Below, one piece after another: positions 45,814-56,228 of a DNA stretch of 64,000 nucleotides. Source of the stretch: Ligustrum vulgare. Its lineage: Eukaryota; Streptophyta; Magnoliopsida; Lamiales; Oleaceae. The translations under genes and the position numbers were made by a program. The notes under the pieces are model-generated. The model searched no databases. It was not told the origin of the DNA and saw nothing but the letters and a program-made list of their open reading frames with translations. Location: NCBI GenBank assembly GCA_963555705.1, contig OY743189.1, forward strand, positions 7,829,501 through 7,893,500, written 5' to 3'. Numbering within the stretch: position 1 is the stretch's first letter; every line of letters begins with the position of its first letter.

Positions 45814-46500
45814 GTAAATGCTGAACATCAGAGGCCATCAGGGCCATTGAACCCCATGGATATACCTGAGTGGAAATGGAAAAAGATTACAATGGACTTT
45901 GTCATTGGTTTGCCTAAATCGGTAGGAGGTCATGATGCCATTTGGGTGATTGTGGACCGACTGACAAAGTCCGCTCATTTTCTACCAGTATGAATGACCT
46001 ACAGTTTAGAACAGTTGGCACGCTTATATGTGAAAGAAATTGTTCGACTTCATGGAGTCCCCGTGTCTATTGTTTCCGATAGAGACCCGAGATTTACTTC
46101 AAAATTCTGGACAAGCCTTCAGAAAGCTTTGGGTACCAAGTTGAACTTTAGTACTGCTTATCACCCTCAGACTGACGGGCAGTCTGAACGAACTATCCAA
46201 ATTCTGGAGGATATGTTGAGGGCATGTGTCCTAGACTTGGGTGGTAAGTGGGAAAACCATTTTCCATTAGTGGAGTTTGCATACAATAATAGTTTCGAAT
46301 CTACCATTGGTATGGCTCCATACGAGGCATTGTATGGACGTCGATGTTGTTCGCCAATATGTTGGGATGAAGTTGGCGAAAGGAGAATTTTAGGAGCAGA
46401 ATTAGTTGAGAGGACAATGGAAACTATTGATAAGATTAGATCAAGAATTAAAATTGCCCAGGATCGTCAGAAAAGTTATGCTGACCAAAGGAGAAAATAG
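45814..46500 (+). pseudogene. Chromovirus integrase catalytic core
   Basis: It continues in the frame after the [11 protein letters not shown] holds the first catalytic Asp, then [15 protein letters not shown] is cut by a TGA at 45991-45993. The second open part (45994-46500) has [12 protein letters not shown] (second Asp) and [13 protein letters not shown] (catalytic Glu), giving the full D,D(35)E set. It closes at TAG 46498-46500. The TGA replaces the Arg codon usual here and the TAG replaces a Gln, Lys or Arg codon. Confidence 0.92.
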
Positions 46501-46941
46501 TTAGATTTTATAGTTGGTGAGAAGGTATTTCTCAAAGTGGCCCCAATTAAAGGAGTGATTCGTTTTGAAAAGAAAGGAAAATTGAGACCTAGATTTATTG
46601 GTCCGTTTGAGATTTTAGAGGAAGTTGGAAATGTGGCATATCATTTGGGATTACCGCCTGAGCTAGCTGCAGTGCATAATGTTTTCCATGTCTCTATGTT
46701 GAGGAAGTACATGCACAATCCTAGTCATGTTGTTGACGCTCGATCCCTGGACGTGCAAAGTAACTTAACTTACAAAGAAGCTCCTATAGTGGTTCTTGAG
46801 AGAAAAGTCCATGTTCTAAGGAATAGAGAAGTTCCTTTAGTCAAAGTCCAGTGGGTTAGGCACAGTGAGGATGAGGCTACTTGGGAAAGAGAAGAAGATG
46901 TTTTGTCCAAGTATCCTGACCTTATTAATCAAGTAAGTTAA
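46501..46941 (+). pseudogene. Chromovirus integrase C-terminus with chromodomain-like tail
   Basis: It begins VGEKVFLKV, then LRPRFIGPFEILEEVGNVAY (the GPY/F module), HNVFHVSMLRKY, and ends RKVHVLRNREVPLVKVQWVR with ATWEREEDVLSKYPDL, the chromodomain-type tail of Tekay/Del chromoviruses that steers integration to heterochromatin. The final stop at 46939-46941 leads straight into the polypurine tract region. Confidence 0.92.
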
Positions 46942-46949
46942 ATTTCAAG

Positions 46950-46976
46950 GACGAAATTATTTTAAGTAGGGGAGGT
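46950..46976 (+). promoter_or_regulatory. Chromovirus polypurine tract
   Basis: AAGTAGGGGAGGT at 46964-46976 directly precedes the 3' LTR; the upstream phrase CAAGGACGAAATTATTTTAA matches the LARD-like element's equivalent (inverted, 5890-5925). Confidence 0.85.
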
Positions 46977-48858
46977 TGTAGCGACCAGAAATTTTAAGTT
47001 TAACATTGAATTTTATGTTAGAATTCAAAAGTATTTAATGAGCTTGTCAAGTCGCTACGACACTTCCAAATGTTTTAAATAAATTCTTGGTCAAGTTATG
47101 ATGTTACATGCTCTTTCCTAGCAATTATTTTGGTTAATTGCGAGAAATATTTTATCATGTTGAATGTTCGAATCTGAACCATTCTAACATATCGAATTTA
47201 TTAGTCGAGCCAAGATATTTTAAAGTGTTTTAAATAAATGTCTTTCTTTGTGAAAAATTGAAAATTTCAATTGGGTCAAATATTTAAAGATATTTTAAAG
47301 GTTGATAAAAGTATATTAACATTAGTGTCATTTTGTAGCTTACATTAAATAGTATAAGTCGGAGTCGAGAAAAAATTATTTTGGTCGAGATCGACCCATG
47401 TTGTTTCAATCCAAAGTAAACATGGAATTTATAACTTCTTTATGCTTACATGTACAAACTTTATATACCTATCCAAATATACAAATGTGGTGGACGTGTC
47501 ATGCATTTCAAAAGTTGGTAAATATACTGAAATCAGTACTTATACTCCACGTCTCCTATCCCATGATTTTAGCCATTTTTAAACCACTTTTCCGTTCACT
47601 TCTCTACCAAATTCTTTTACCGTTGCATGCACGTGGTAAAATTTAAATAATCATTTTTATCTCAATCAACCTCTCACTCACTGTCATACAGCAAATTATT
47701 TTCTTCTTGTTTTCTTTCTAAGTCTCTCTCTCTCACTCATGGTCCCAGATATTCAACATCACGTATATTTCAACTCAACAATTTCTGCAAATTCAAGGTA
47801 GTATCCTCTCCCGTACACAAGTGATTACACTTTTGAATTAAATAGTATGCTAGCATGAAATTTATGTCAATGTCTTATGTTTGATGAAATGCATAGCTAT
47901 TATGTGCTAATTTATTTATTGGCATGCTATGAAATTATTTATGATGGGATTATGAGTGATGATTGAAGGTAATCATCTAATATGTTGTGATTGAAGGTAA
48001 TCACCTACGATTGAAGGTAATCACAATAAATTTATTAACTGGCCATGTTAAAATGTTTCCCAAAGATGAAAGTTGATGTTGACATTAAATCAAATGTTGG
48101 TATATTTTAATTTCATTAGTGTGTGTATATACTACTGAGTATTTCTTCGAAATGCTCATATTTAAAAACTTTATAGATTGAAGGGCTGGACAAGGCATGA
48201 TGGCGGCAGTAGTGAATAAAATTTAAATTTTTATGTATTTATGATGGGACTTATTTATGTTAATGTTGCAGTACATTTTCTTTAAGACTTGAAAAGTTCT
48301 TGGAATGAACTTCTTGATCAATTAAATGTTACTTTTGGAAATATGTATACTTTGATTACTGTCTGGAGAATTTCAGATTTTGGGTTGCACTTTGAAAATT
48401 TACTGCAGGTTGTATATTTGCCATTTCTGAATGTTTTAAAATGAAAAATAATTTCGTGCTTCAAATGTGATTACTAAGATCCCAAATTTTTATATGTTGT
48501 ATTTACACGAGTTCTGAACACTAGTAAAATTTCAAATTTTTTAGACGTTGTTTGCCATTTTAAATGATTTTTACAAACATACTACATTACTCGAGAAAAA
48601 TGGCATTAGTTGCAGAATTTGTCTATGACCTCTTCAAACGGTTTATTTCGTAATTTTTCTAAGTCAATTGGGAATAAATTTTTAATATTTTAAAATATAT
48701 ATATATATATATATATATATACTTATATATATATATATATATATACTTATTATTTCAATATAAAGTATTTTGCCTAAATTTATTGTTTTCAAAATTATAA
48801 CGTGAACGAGATTATGTTGGATAACGCGTCAAGTTAAAAGAGAATTTGGGGCGTTACA
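46977..48858 (+). repeat. 3' LTR of the chromovirus
   Basis: 1882 bp. It is longer than the 5' LTR mainly through a third GATTGAAGGTAATCAC unit near 48008-48024 and a longer, interrupted (TA)n tract at 48696-48745. Confidence 0.95.
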
Positions 48859-49497
48859 TAAAAGGCTATAAATTGGAAAATAATAATTGTCTCCCTAAAT
48901 TATTATTGAAAGACAAGTATTTATAGAGGTACAAAGTTGAGTTCTAGTAGGACTAGAATGCCTGAATTTAGGCACAAGTCCTACTAGGTATCCTCATATT
49001 TTTTAGGGATAAAGTTGCTAGATGTTGGATAAGGATACAAGTCCTGCTGCTTTTAGGAGATAGATATTCTACGTCGGATAGAAGGTACCATGATCATTCA
49101 AGAGGATTGTCCTGATCAGATGTTACCCCTAGTAGGTCGTGAACCGAATGTCCGTGATTTAGTGCTTGGGGACATAACTAGTCCTCCGGGAGGATTACTG
49201 CTACAAGGATTGCGATGGTGGTCGGGGTTATTTACTCAATCGTGCTCGAGGTAAGTATTAATTTTGTTCATCACTGGCAGCCGCACATCCATCCTCGAGT
49301 TCGGGGAGAGGTGGATGGGCTTTATTTCTGAGCTAGGTTGGTCGGTGTTGACTTTTTAAGAGATGCGACGGTTCTGAGAAGCGTCACGTCGTTCTATGAA
49401 GATGATGTTTGTCAACTCACATGTGTTGTGGATTTGTGACATGTGGCATCGTTTATGGTTCAAATCATGCAACTTTTGGTATTCGTGAGGTTCCCCC

Positions 49498-49510
49498 TAT
49501 AAATAGGGGA
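49498..49510 (+). promoter_or_regulatory. TATA box for the Tat opposite-strand ORF
   Basis: CTATAAATAGGGG is followed by a CT-rich start region (ACTCTCCTCATTTC), 154 bp before the ATG at 49652, reading away from the Tat LTR and opposite to gag. Confidence 0.65.
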
Positions 49511-49651
49511 CTCTCCTCATTTCTTCATTTGCAAACTTTTTGAGAGCTTAAGCCATTGAGATCGTGCTCGGGCAATAGAGAAGTGTTTTTGGTGTACTCA
49601 ATACCTAAGGTAAGAGCTCAAACTCTTAATTAATTTTCCTATTTATAAGAG

Positions 49652-51036
49652 ATGTTCAGTAGCAGTACAAGCTCAAGTGGCAGTAGTACAAGCTCTTCTA
49701 GTAGAGAGCACACTAGGCCAGACCTTCTATTATCCCTTTAGCAGATCCTGTAGACGTAAGACCTCGTCCTTGGGGTGAAGATGAAATTCAAATGACATAC
49801 CCCGAACTTAGGTGTATATATAAGGAGCACAAAATAATTGAGGCTGCTAGGGAGTTCGGGCTAATGCCTATGTGTGATGTTAGAACCCCAAACCCCGAGG
49901 ATAAGGTTATAATGGCTCAGGAAGGGGAGTTTATGGTTTATAGGGATTCTCTAAAGGTCGGGCTGAGGTGCCATTGCACCCATTTTTTGAAGAATTTCTT
50001 GTCGATGCTGGTGTACTTTTTTATAGCATGTAGGTTTTATCCATTGTGCCCCGATTAGACCTCTGTAGGATGGTTTTTGAGCTCAAATAACTGCCTCACT
50101 TCTCGTGCTTTGCTTACCTATCGAGTCGGGGTAGATTTAGGCTGCTAAGGATGCCTAGCTCTCTTCGGGGTTGGAAGGAAAGGTACTTTTATGTGACCCC
50201 TCAAGAGCTCAGGCTTCCATTCTGGTCGAGGTGGGTAGTCCCAGATACTGTTAAATTTAACGAGGAACAAGCATATTTTTAGATGTTAGAACGTGATAGG
50301 AAAAAACTCAAGGAGCTTGAGCCCATAGTTCATAACCTGGATGAGCTCCTAGGGGACGAAGTTCTCGACCTTGCTAGTATCAAAAACTTTGTGGGTAGGA
50401 GCCTGCTACCTCTCCATCTTTTTTTTCTTTTTTACATACCCCGAGGAATAGGTCGTTCTAATGCCTTGTTTATTTTGTAGACAATATGACCTTCAATCCC
50501 TCTAACCGAAACAACTTTATTAAGGGGAAGGCCGGAGCTGGTGGTCAGCCCCCAACGACTAAAATGGGGAAAAAGAGGCCTCGGGTGCCTAGCGGCCCCG
50601 GGGAGGGTTCGAATACATTGCTCAGGGATGAAGATCCCTAGAATGTCCCTCCTCCTCCTCCTCACGATTCTCCAGTTAAAATTATCCCTGAGAAGTATAG
50701 GAAAGAAATTAGCCCGAGCTTGGGCCTTAGACATATGGGGGTCATGCTCAACAGGGTAAGGATCGATCTTTATTTGAAATTTAATCTTTTTTCCTCGACC
50801 TTACGTTTTATTTATGGTGCAGGCTTTGAATATTTTCCAATGCGTTGCTCTTCGGGAAATTGATGACTCTGAATGTGCTGAGGGGTTGGAGAAGTCCATC
50901 ACCATCCGCGAGCTTAAGCTGGATAGCTAGGGGATGAGAACAAGGGGCTGAAGAAAGAACACGAGGCTCTTAGGGAATAGCTCGAGGATGCGAGGGATCA
51001 GGCGGAGGAACTGAGGCTTGAGCTCGAACGCTCTCA
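49652..51036 (+). pseudogene. Opposite-strand additional ORF of the Tat element (putative gypsy-type transposon protein)
   Basis: The start MFSSSTSSSGSS (49652) is Ser-rich and soon breaks. The next frame (49792-50058) has EAAREFGLMPMCDVRTPNPE and GEFMVYRDSLKVGLRCHCTH followed by FLKNFL, the pattern of the plant 'putative gypsy type transposon' domain (the family with G-x-Y-x-x-x-L-K-x-G-L-R-x-P). A probable intron follows K-N-F-V-G (GTAGGAGCC at about 50393 to TTTTGTAG at 50480). The next part has KKRPRVPSGPGEGSN and ends in a coiled coil (KKEHEALRE then LEDARDQAEELRLELERSQ) at about 50944-51036. Stops at several places kill it. Function is unknown in the family. At 51037 it is joined in frame to Athila gag sequence. 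Confidence 0.65.
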
Positions 51037-51262
51037 GATTTGTGAATTCTACTGTGAAAATCATGTCATCCAAGATGGTCCTTTCACACATCAGTCACAG
51101 CCAGAGATTGATTAGGATAATTATTGGGGAAATAGTCACATGCAGCAGAGGAGTTCATGTTTTCAAGCTTATAATCCTTACTGGAATGAGCAGCAGAATT
51201 TCTCGGGGTCAAATAATCAGAGTATCCATAGCCTGCAATTTTTCCAACAGCAACAACAAGTT
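51037..51262 (+). pseudogene. Athila-type gag zinc-knuckle fragment, copy 1
   Basis: CEFYCENHVIQDGPF with a Gln-rich tail. It is a near copy of 56229-56453; here the last Cys of the knuckle is Gly. It begins exactly at the coiled-coil junction and stops exactly where the primer site begins. Confidence 0.75.
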
Positions 51263-51263
51263 T

Positions 51264-51282
51264 TTGGCGTCGTTGCCGGGGA
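51264..51282 (+). promoter_or_regulatory. Athila-type primer binding site (tRNA-Asp type)
   Basis: TTGGCGTCGTTGCCGGGGA is one base from the usual TTGGCGCCGTTGCCGGGGA of Athila elements. An LTR should end just before it, but a gag fragment does instead. Confidence 0.8.
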
Positions 51283-51409
51283 CTGTTAATTAATATCGAT
51301 ACCCATTAGTTCTTATTTTACTTTGAACTCTATTTTGCTTATTTTTATTTTATTTTTATTTTTATATTAATTTTTAGTTTTTGTTTTTAATTTTTGTTTT
51401 ATTTAATTT

Positions 51410-52428
51410 ATGTTAAGAAGGACTAAGTCATTTGATTTGCTTCCTTTTGATACAGAAATTGAACGCACCTTTCGACAGAGGCGTAGACAACAATTGGAAG
51501 TGAATCAACAAACAAACTTAGCCGTGGCAAATGATAGAATTCAGGATAATCACGAAAATCAACAAAATCTGCCAGCAGCTGTGAATGGTAGCAACAAAAT
51601 CATGGAAGGCGCATATTAAGAGATTACATGGTTCCTCCTGTGGGGAACATTGGAACCTGCATAGTACCTCCTGCAATCCAAGCCAACAATTTTGAGATCA
51701 GAACCTCTTTGATCTCACTGATCCAAAATCCATGTGTTTTCCATGGATTGCCGTCTGAAGATCCTCATGCACATCTTCGATCCTTTTTGGAATTGTGTGA
51801 AATGCATCGCATGAATGGAGTTTCAGATGATGCTGTGAAATTGAAGTTATTTTCATTCTCTTTGGCAGACAAAGCTAAAGCTTGGTTCTACACTTTGCCC
51901 CGACATACAATCACCACTTTTGAAATCCTGAGCCAAAAATTCGTAGATAAATTTTTTCCACCTGGCCAGATGTCAAAGCTTATGCGTGAAATTCTGTCCT
52001 TTAGTCAACAGCCTGGGGAATCCATTTTTGAAGCTTGGAAAAGGTTCAATGAGCTTATCAGACAGTGTCCTACCTATGGAATCGCAGATTGGATCTTAGT
52101 TCAGACCTTCTATAATGGGTTGACAAATGAAAATAAGAAGCACGCAGACTCAACAGCTGGAGGATCTGTAATGGATATGACATATGAAGAAGCATCTGAG
52201 ATTTTTGAGAAGATGACTGCGAACAGTTACCAGTGGTACTCAGATAGAGCTACACCAAAGTCTAGGGGAATTGTTGCAATCAATGAGATTACAAAATTAA
52301 ATGCTAAGCTGGATGCTTTAACAAAGAAAATCGACAGTATGGGTGCGCAGCCAGTGAATTCAGTACAAACGGTTTTGTGTGATTTTATCTTTGAGAATCA
52401 CGCTGTAAAGTTCTGCCCATTACAGTAA
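51410..52428 (+). pseudogene. Athila-type gag
   Basis: A short frame (51410-51619) gives the N-terminus (MLRRTKSFDLLPFD) and ends at a TAA; the main frame (51628-52428, 266 codons) follows 9 bp later in the same reading frame. It shows NPCVFHGLPSEDPHAHLRSF, LFSFSLADKAKAWFYTLP, FVDKFFPPGQMSKLMREI, ESIFEAWKRFNELIRQCPTY and IFEKMTANSYQW, the classic Athila capsid signature in the right order. It ends in a zinc knuckle CDFIFENHAVKFC where the second Cys is lost, then TAA. It would form the particle core. Two stops only, so it is a fairly young copy. Confidence 0.93.
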
Positions 52429-52617
52429 AATCAATCAAATCTAAAGCAGGTCAAATTCATTGGGAACAGACAGCAGGGTGGTCCATATTCACAAACATAC
52501 AACTCAGAATGGAAGAATTATCCAAATTTTTCTTGGTCTAACAATCAGACGGTTCAGCGCCCTCCTGGATTTCAGCAACAGCAACAATCTCAGAAAAACA
52601 TATCCGAGAACATAGAA

Positions 52618-53652
52618 GTGTTAATCCAGCTGGTCAAAATTCAGAATGGAGAATTAATGAATCAAGCTGCTGAAATAAAAAAATGTGAAGAAACAAGTCG
52701 GAGAGCTAGCAGTTCAACAAGACAGCCAGGACAGTTACCTAGTAATACTGAAACAAACCCTCGGGAGCATGTTAATGCAATAACAATAAGGAGTGGGGTT
52801 CAATTACCGAAAGTGACTGTTGAAAAACATGAAAAGGAGAGTCAGAAGAAAAATGGGACGGACGAAAAGGAAAGTAAGAGAGAACAGGGGTCGACTCCTG
52901 AAGTTCAAGAAAAAGTTGACAAAGAAGTTCGAGTTAGACCACCAGTCAAAGCTTATGTACCTCAAATTCCATATCCACAAAGACTTAGAAAGCAAAATCT
53001 GGAGCAGCAATTCGGGAAATTTTTGGAGATTTTCAAGAAATTACATATAAACATCACCTTTGCCGAAGCCTTAGCCCAAATGCCCCTCTACTTGAAATTC
53101 ATGAAAGAGATGCTGTCAAACAAAAGGAAATTGGTTGATCATGAAACAGTAGCTCTTAGTGAGGAATGCAGTGCCATTATCCAAAAGAAGTTGCCACAGA
53201 AACTAACTGATCCAGGGACTTTTTCTATCCCTTGCACTATTGGTAATTTCAGCTTTGATAATGTGCTATGTGACTTAGGGGCTAGTATCAATTTAATGCT
53301 TTTATCTGTGTACAGGAAACTTGGTTTGGGGGAGCCTAAACCAACAAATATCACACTGAAGCTTGCCAACAGATCCATTTAGTACCCATATGGGATAATC
53401 GAGAATGTGATAATTAAAGTTGAAAAATTCTTCTTCCCAGTCGACTTTGTGATCCTGAAAATGGAAGAGGACACTCAGTTGCCCCTCATTCTTGGAAGAC
53501 CGTTCCTAGCTACTGGAAGAGCCTTAATCGACATTGAAAAGGAAGAAATCATCTTTAAGGTCGAGAAGGAACAAGTCACTTTCAGCATCAAGCCCAGACA
53601 GAATTGTGAAGTTCAGAATGAAAGATGTTTGAAAGTGGAAGGCGTAATTTAG
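52618..53652 (+). pseudogene. Athila-type gag linker and aspartic protease
   Basis: The frame 52618-53382 has NAITIRSGVQLP and the AYVPQIPYPQRLRK motif, both Athila landmarks, followed by FAEALAQMPLYLKFMKEML and TFSIPCTIGNFSFDNVLCDL with GASINLM: the protease active site reads D-L-G-A-S, the usual Athila version of D-S/T-G. A TAG at 53380-53382 is followed by the rest (53407-53652) with LPLILGRPFLATGRALIDIE, the flap-distal I-L-G-R motif. After this no RT is found: the block goes straight to 3' sequences, so polymerase and integrase are absent. Confidence 0.92.
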
Positions 53653-53911
53653 AGACCTGAAGAAAATGTGAAGCAAGGGATAAAGGTGGAGATTGCTTCG
53701 ATGTTAAAAAAGGGGATTTTAGAGGGTAAGAATGATAGGAATAACTGGAAGAAGAAAGAAAAGCCTAATTTTCTTCAACAAATAGTGAAAAATGAGCTTT
53801 TAGACTTCAAGAAAGTGAGGAAACGGATCAAGAAGTGCAAGGCGGGGAATTGTAAGCAATGCAAAGTTTAAGAGGATCATTCATGCCTCCATGATAAAGA
53901 AGTGCAAAAAG
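53653..53911 (+). pseudogene. Lys-rich frame after the Athila protease
   Basis: 53668-53871 encodes a Lys-rich 67-codon piece ending CKAGNCKQCKV. No family is recognised. It bridges protease and 3' block A where RT should be. Confidence 0.4.
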
Positions 53912-56029
53912 TGGGAGGCAACTCAACCTTTCTTCCCTTTTACTTATTACGCTTTCATTATTTATTTTAGTATTAAAATTTTAGATATATACATGGTAGG
54001 AAATGTGTTTGAGTGTTTTGCATGTTTCATGTTAAGAACACTTTTGCATAATAGTCTATTATTGCATATTTAGGTATGTTTTTGATTTTGCATATTTTTA
54101 TTAGGCTAGGGTTTTATCGTCATTCCAAACTCACACACACACTAGTTTGGATTATGAAATTAATGTTTGGAAAATCATTGCATCGATCATTAAGTGATTA
54201 GGGGGATACACATGATTTTGAAAATCAAAATAGGAAAAAATTTCATTACTGTCAGAATCTACGCGATCGCGTGCCAAGAGGCTTTAGAGATCACGAATTT
54301 GCATTAAAAAATCAATAGATTTTTAAACCTTGAACCACGCGATCGCTGGCAATCCAACCAGGCGATCGCGTGGCTGTACTGGGACCAAAATCGACAGTTT
54401 AAGTGTTGTTTCTCATATTTTCAATTTCAAACATTATAAACTCGTTTTCTCTCCCCTAATCACCTCATATTTGATCTTACATCTTGTGTGCATGTCGTCA
54501 ACGCTTTGTTGCATCAATATCATTGCTTACATGACTTCAAAATCCAATCGTAGGTATGATCTCTTCGCTTAAATCAATTTTTAGTCAAAATTGTGAAAGT
54601 CTCTTTAAGTTCTTCAACCTAGAAATTATGAATTGTGAACAATAGGCTTAGGTTAGTTGTTGGAGTTTGTGATTTGTGGTTTAGTAGACGAAAATTTTGG
54701 GTTCATTCATGCCTCCAACCATATGCATATCTATTGATTTTTGCAATGCACACTACATGTTTGATGAAATGCCATAAAGAGAGTTTTGTACTAATTTTAG
54801 AAAATCTCCCGAGCATTTATCTTCATGACATGGTTATTATTGAGTATGTATGTTTCGTTCATGATTTAGTACACTACATTGCATGAAAATCATGAAAACT
54901 AACATTGCATAAAGGCAGCCTCATTGCACTAGAAAATCAGTTCATGTCACCCACTTCTCCATAATTTTTCATGACCCTATTGAACTCAAAATGACCTGAA
55001 TTTTTAATATGTTGTAGAACTTGCATTTTCTAGGCGATATCAAGGCTTCAATGTGTGTGGTCGACCAATTTTGAAAATTCAAAATTTTGCTTTAACTTTA
55101 GTTTGGAGGTGTGGAACTAAACTTCCATTATTTCTTATTGATGTTTATGGCTTCTAATTTTACTTACCTCTTATTTGCAAGGTAAACATCAATCAAGACA
55201 CATCCAATCAATTTGGGTAAAGCAAGAATAGGGTCAAATTCATCCAACATCATTTCAAATTGAAACATCAAGGCAATAAAGCATCTCCATTTCACCTGGG
55301 AAGTTCTCGTTCTCTCTCTTTTGTCTACTTTTTACATTTTTTTAAAATTTTTTTGACAAATATTGAGGACAATGTTTCTTTCTAGTTTGGGGGTGCAGAA
55401 TTTCATTCATGCCAATTGCTTCCATACTCATGGAATGTTCTCATTCTATTTCTATTGGGATTTAAAAAAAAAAATTGAAAATGTGTTGACATGTTTATTT
55501 CCTAGGATATAGTATGAATCAATTTGTGCTTAGGTTTGAAAATTGGACAACAGGAAAGCATGAACTTATTTTGAACTAGTTATGTTGTGCTAGATTCATA
55601 TTCATTGCGCACATAGCCAGCGTTGGATAATTGCTTGTGTAAGGGATTTTGTTTAATACATGTGGGGCAAAGTTTATGCAATTTGAACTTAGGAATGACT
55701 TGAAAATCCCGAAACATAGATCGTTATACATGTGGTTCTTGATTTTGCACTTTAGTCATTGCAGTTTGGTCAACTGGTATAAACAATTTCCAGCATAAAA
55801 ACAGAAAAATGCTGGAGGTCTTATTCTGCTCTTCAAATGCCTTTTTGACTCGAGTAAGTAAATTCGAGGGGTCTTTCAAACCTGGTGCCTTAAAGCCAAC
55901 TTGCTTGGGAGTCATCGACTTAAAGCTCGTTACAGGGGTCAATTAGAAAGCAAGTACGGAGAGTGGACTTACACATAAGACATTAAAACATCTTTAACTT
56001 TTCTGTTTAAGCCTTTATGACTCGGGCAA
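53912..56029 (+). repeat. Athila 3' untranslated block, copy A
   Basis: It begins GGGAGGCAACTCAACC, the phrase that follows the last gene of Athila elements, and includes GAGGACAATGTTTCTTTCTA with GTTTGGGGGTG at about 55367-55397. It is repeated as copy B at 57355-59602 with the same order. It carries a GCGATCGC hairpin at 54335-54373. No genes. Confidence 0.85.
54335..54373. repeat. GCGATCGC hairpin, copy A
   Basis: CCACGCGATCGC at 54335-54346 pairs with GCGATCGCGTGG at 54362-54373 around a 15-base loop. Another GCGATCGC lies at about 54264. Confidence 0.88.
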
Positions 56030-56228
56030 GTACATCTGAGGGGTTTTTTTTATTTTTTTCATTATTATTTTTTTTTATTATTTCTATTTTTGAATTATTT
56101 TTTTAAAAGTTGTGAATTGTCTCCTTCTCAAGTATTGAATGAATATTGAGATAGTTGGAGGCAACACACCAAGATGGCAGCAAACCATTATCAATGGCTC
56201 CATGATCAAGTTGCAGTTCAAAATTATC
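56030..56228. other. Junction stretch with T-runs between block A and the second gag fragment
   Basis: T-rich stretch (56046-56110), then a region that joins Athila gag codons (N-H-Y-Q-W-L-H, about 56186-56206) which precede the zinc knuckle in gag, parallel to NSYQW in the main gag copy. Confidence 0.5.

Larger units (their letters stand above)
39531..48858 (+). mobile_element. Chromovirus (Ty3/gypsy, Tekay/Del-like) inserted in the left Tat LTR
   Basis: Full layout: 5' LTR 39531-41381, primer site, a leader ORF, gag, protease, RT, RNase H, integrase, chromodomain-like tail, polypurine tract, 3' LTR 46977-48858. LTRs begin TGTAGCGACC and end GGGGCGTTACA. Flanks are CAAAA on the left and TAAAA on the right. 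The right-hand Tat LTR preserves the uninterrupted site (TATACAAGAGGCTATAA near 61351), confirming a 5 bp duplication with one later C-to-T change. LTR divergence by eye is roughly 2-3%. Several stops break the coding frames, so it is no longer autonomous. Confidence 0.95.

Noticed and set aside
46977..48858. Tekay-like 3' LTR as a separate solo LTR
   Set aside because: It follows a polypurine tract and matches the 5' LTR at 39531-41381, and target flanks agree, so it is part of one element.
49498..49510. TATA box as promoter of a host gene
   Set aside because: It lies between the Tat LTR and the Tat antisense ORF, so an element promoter is the simpler reading.
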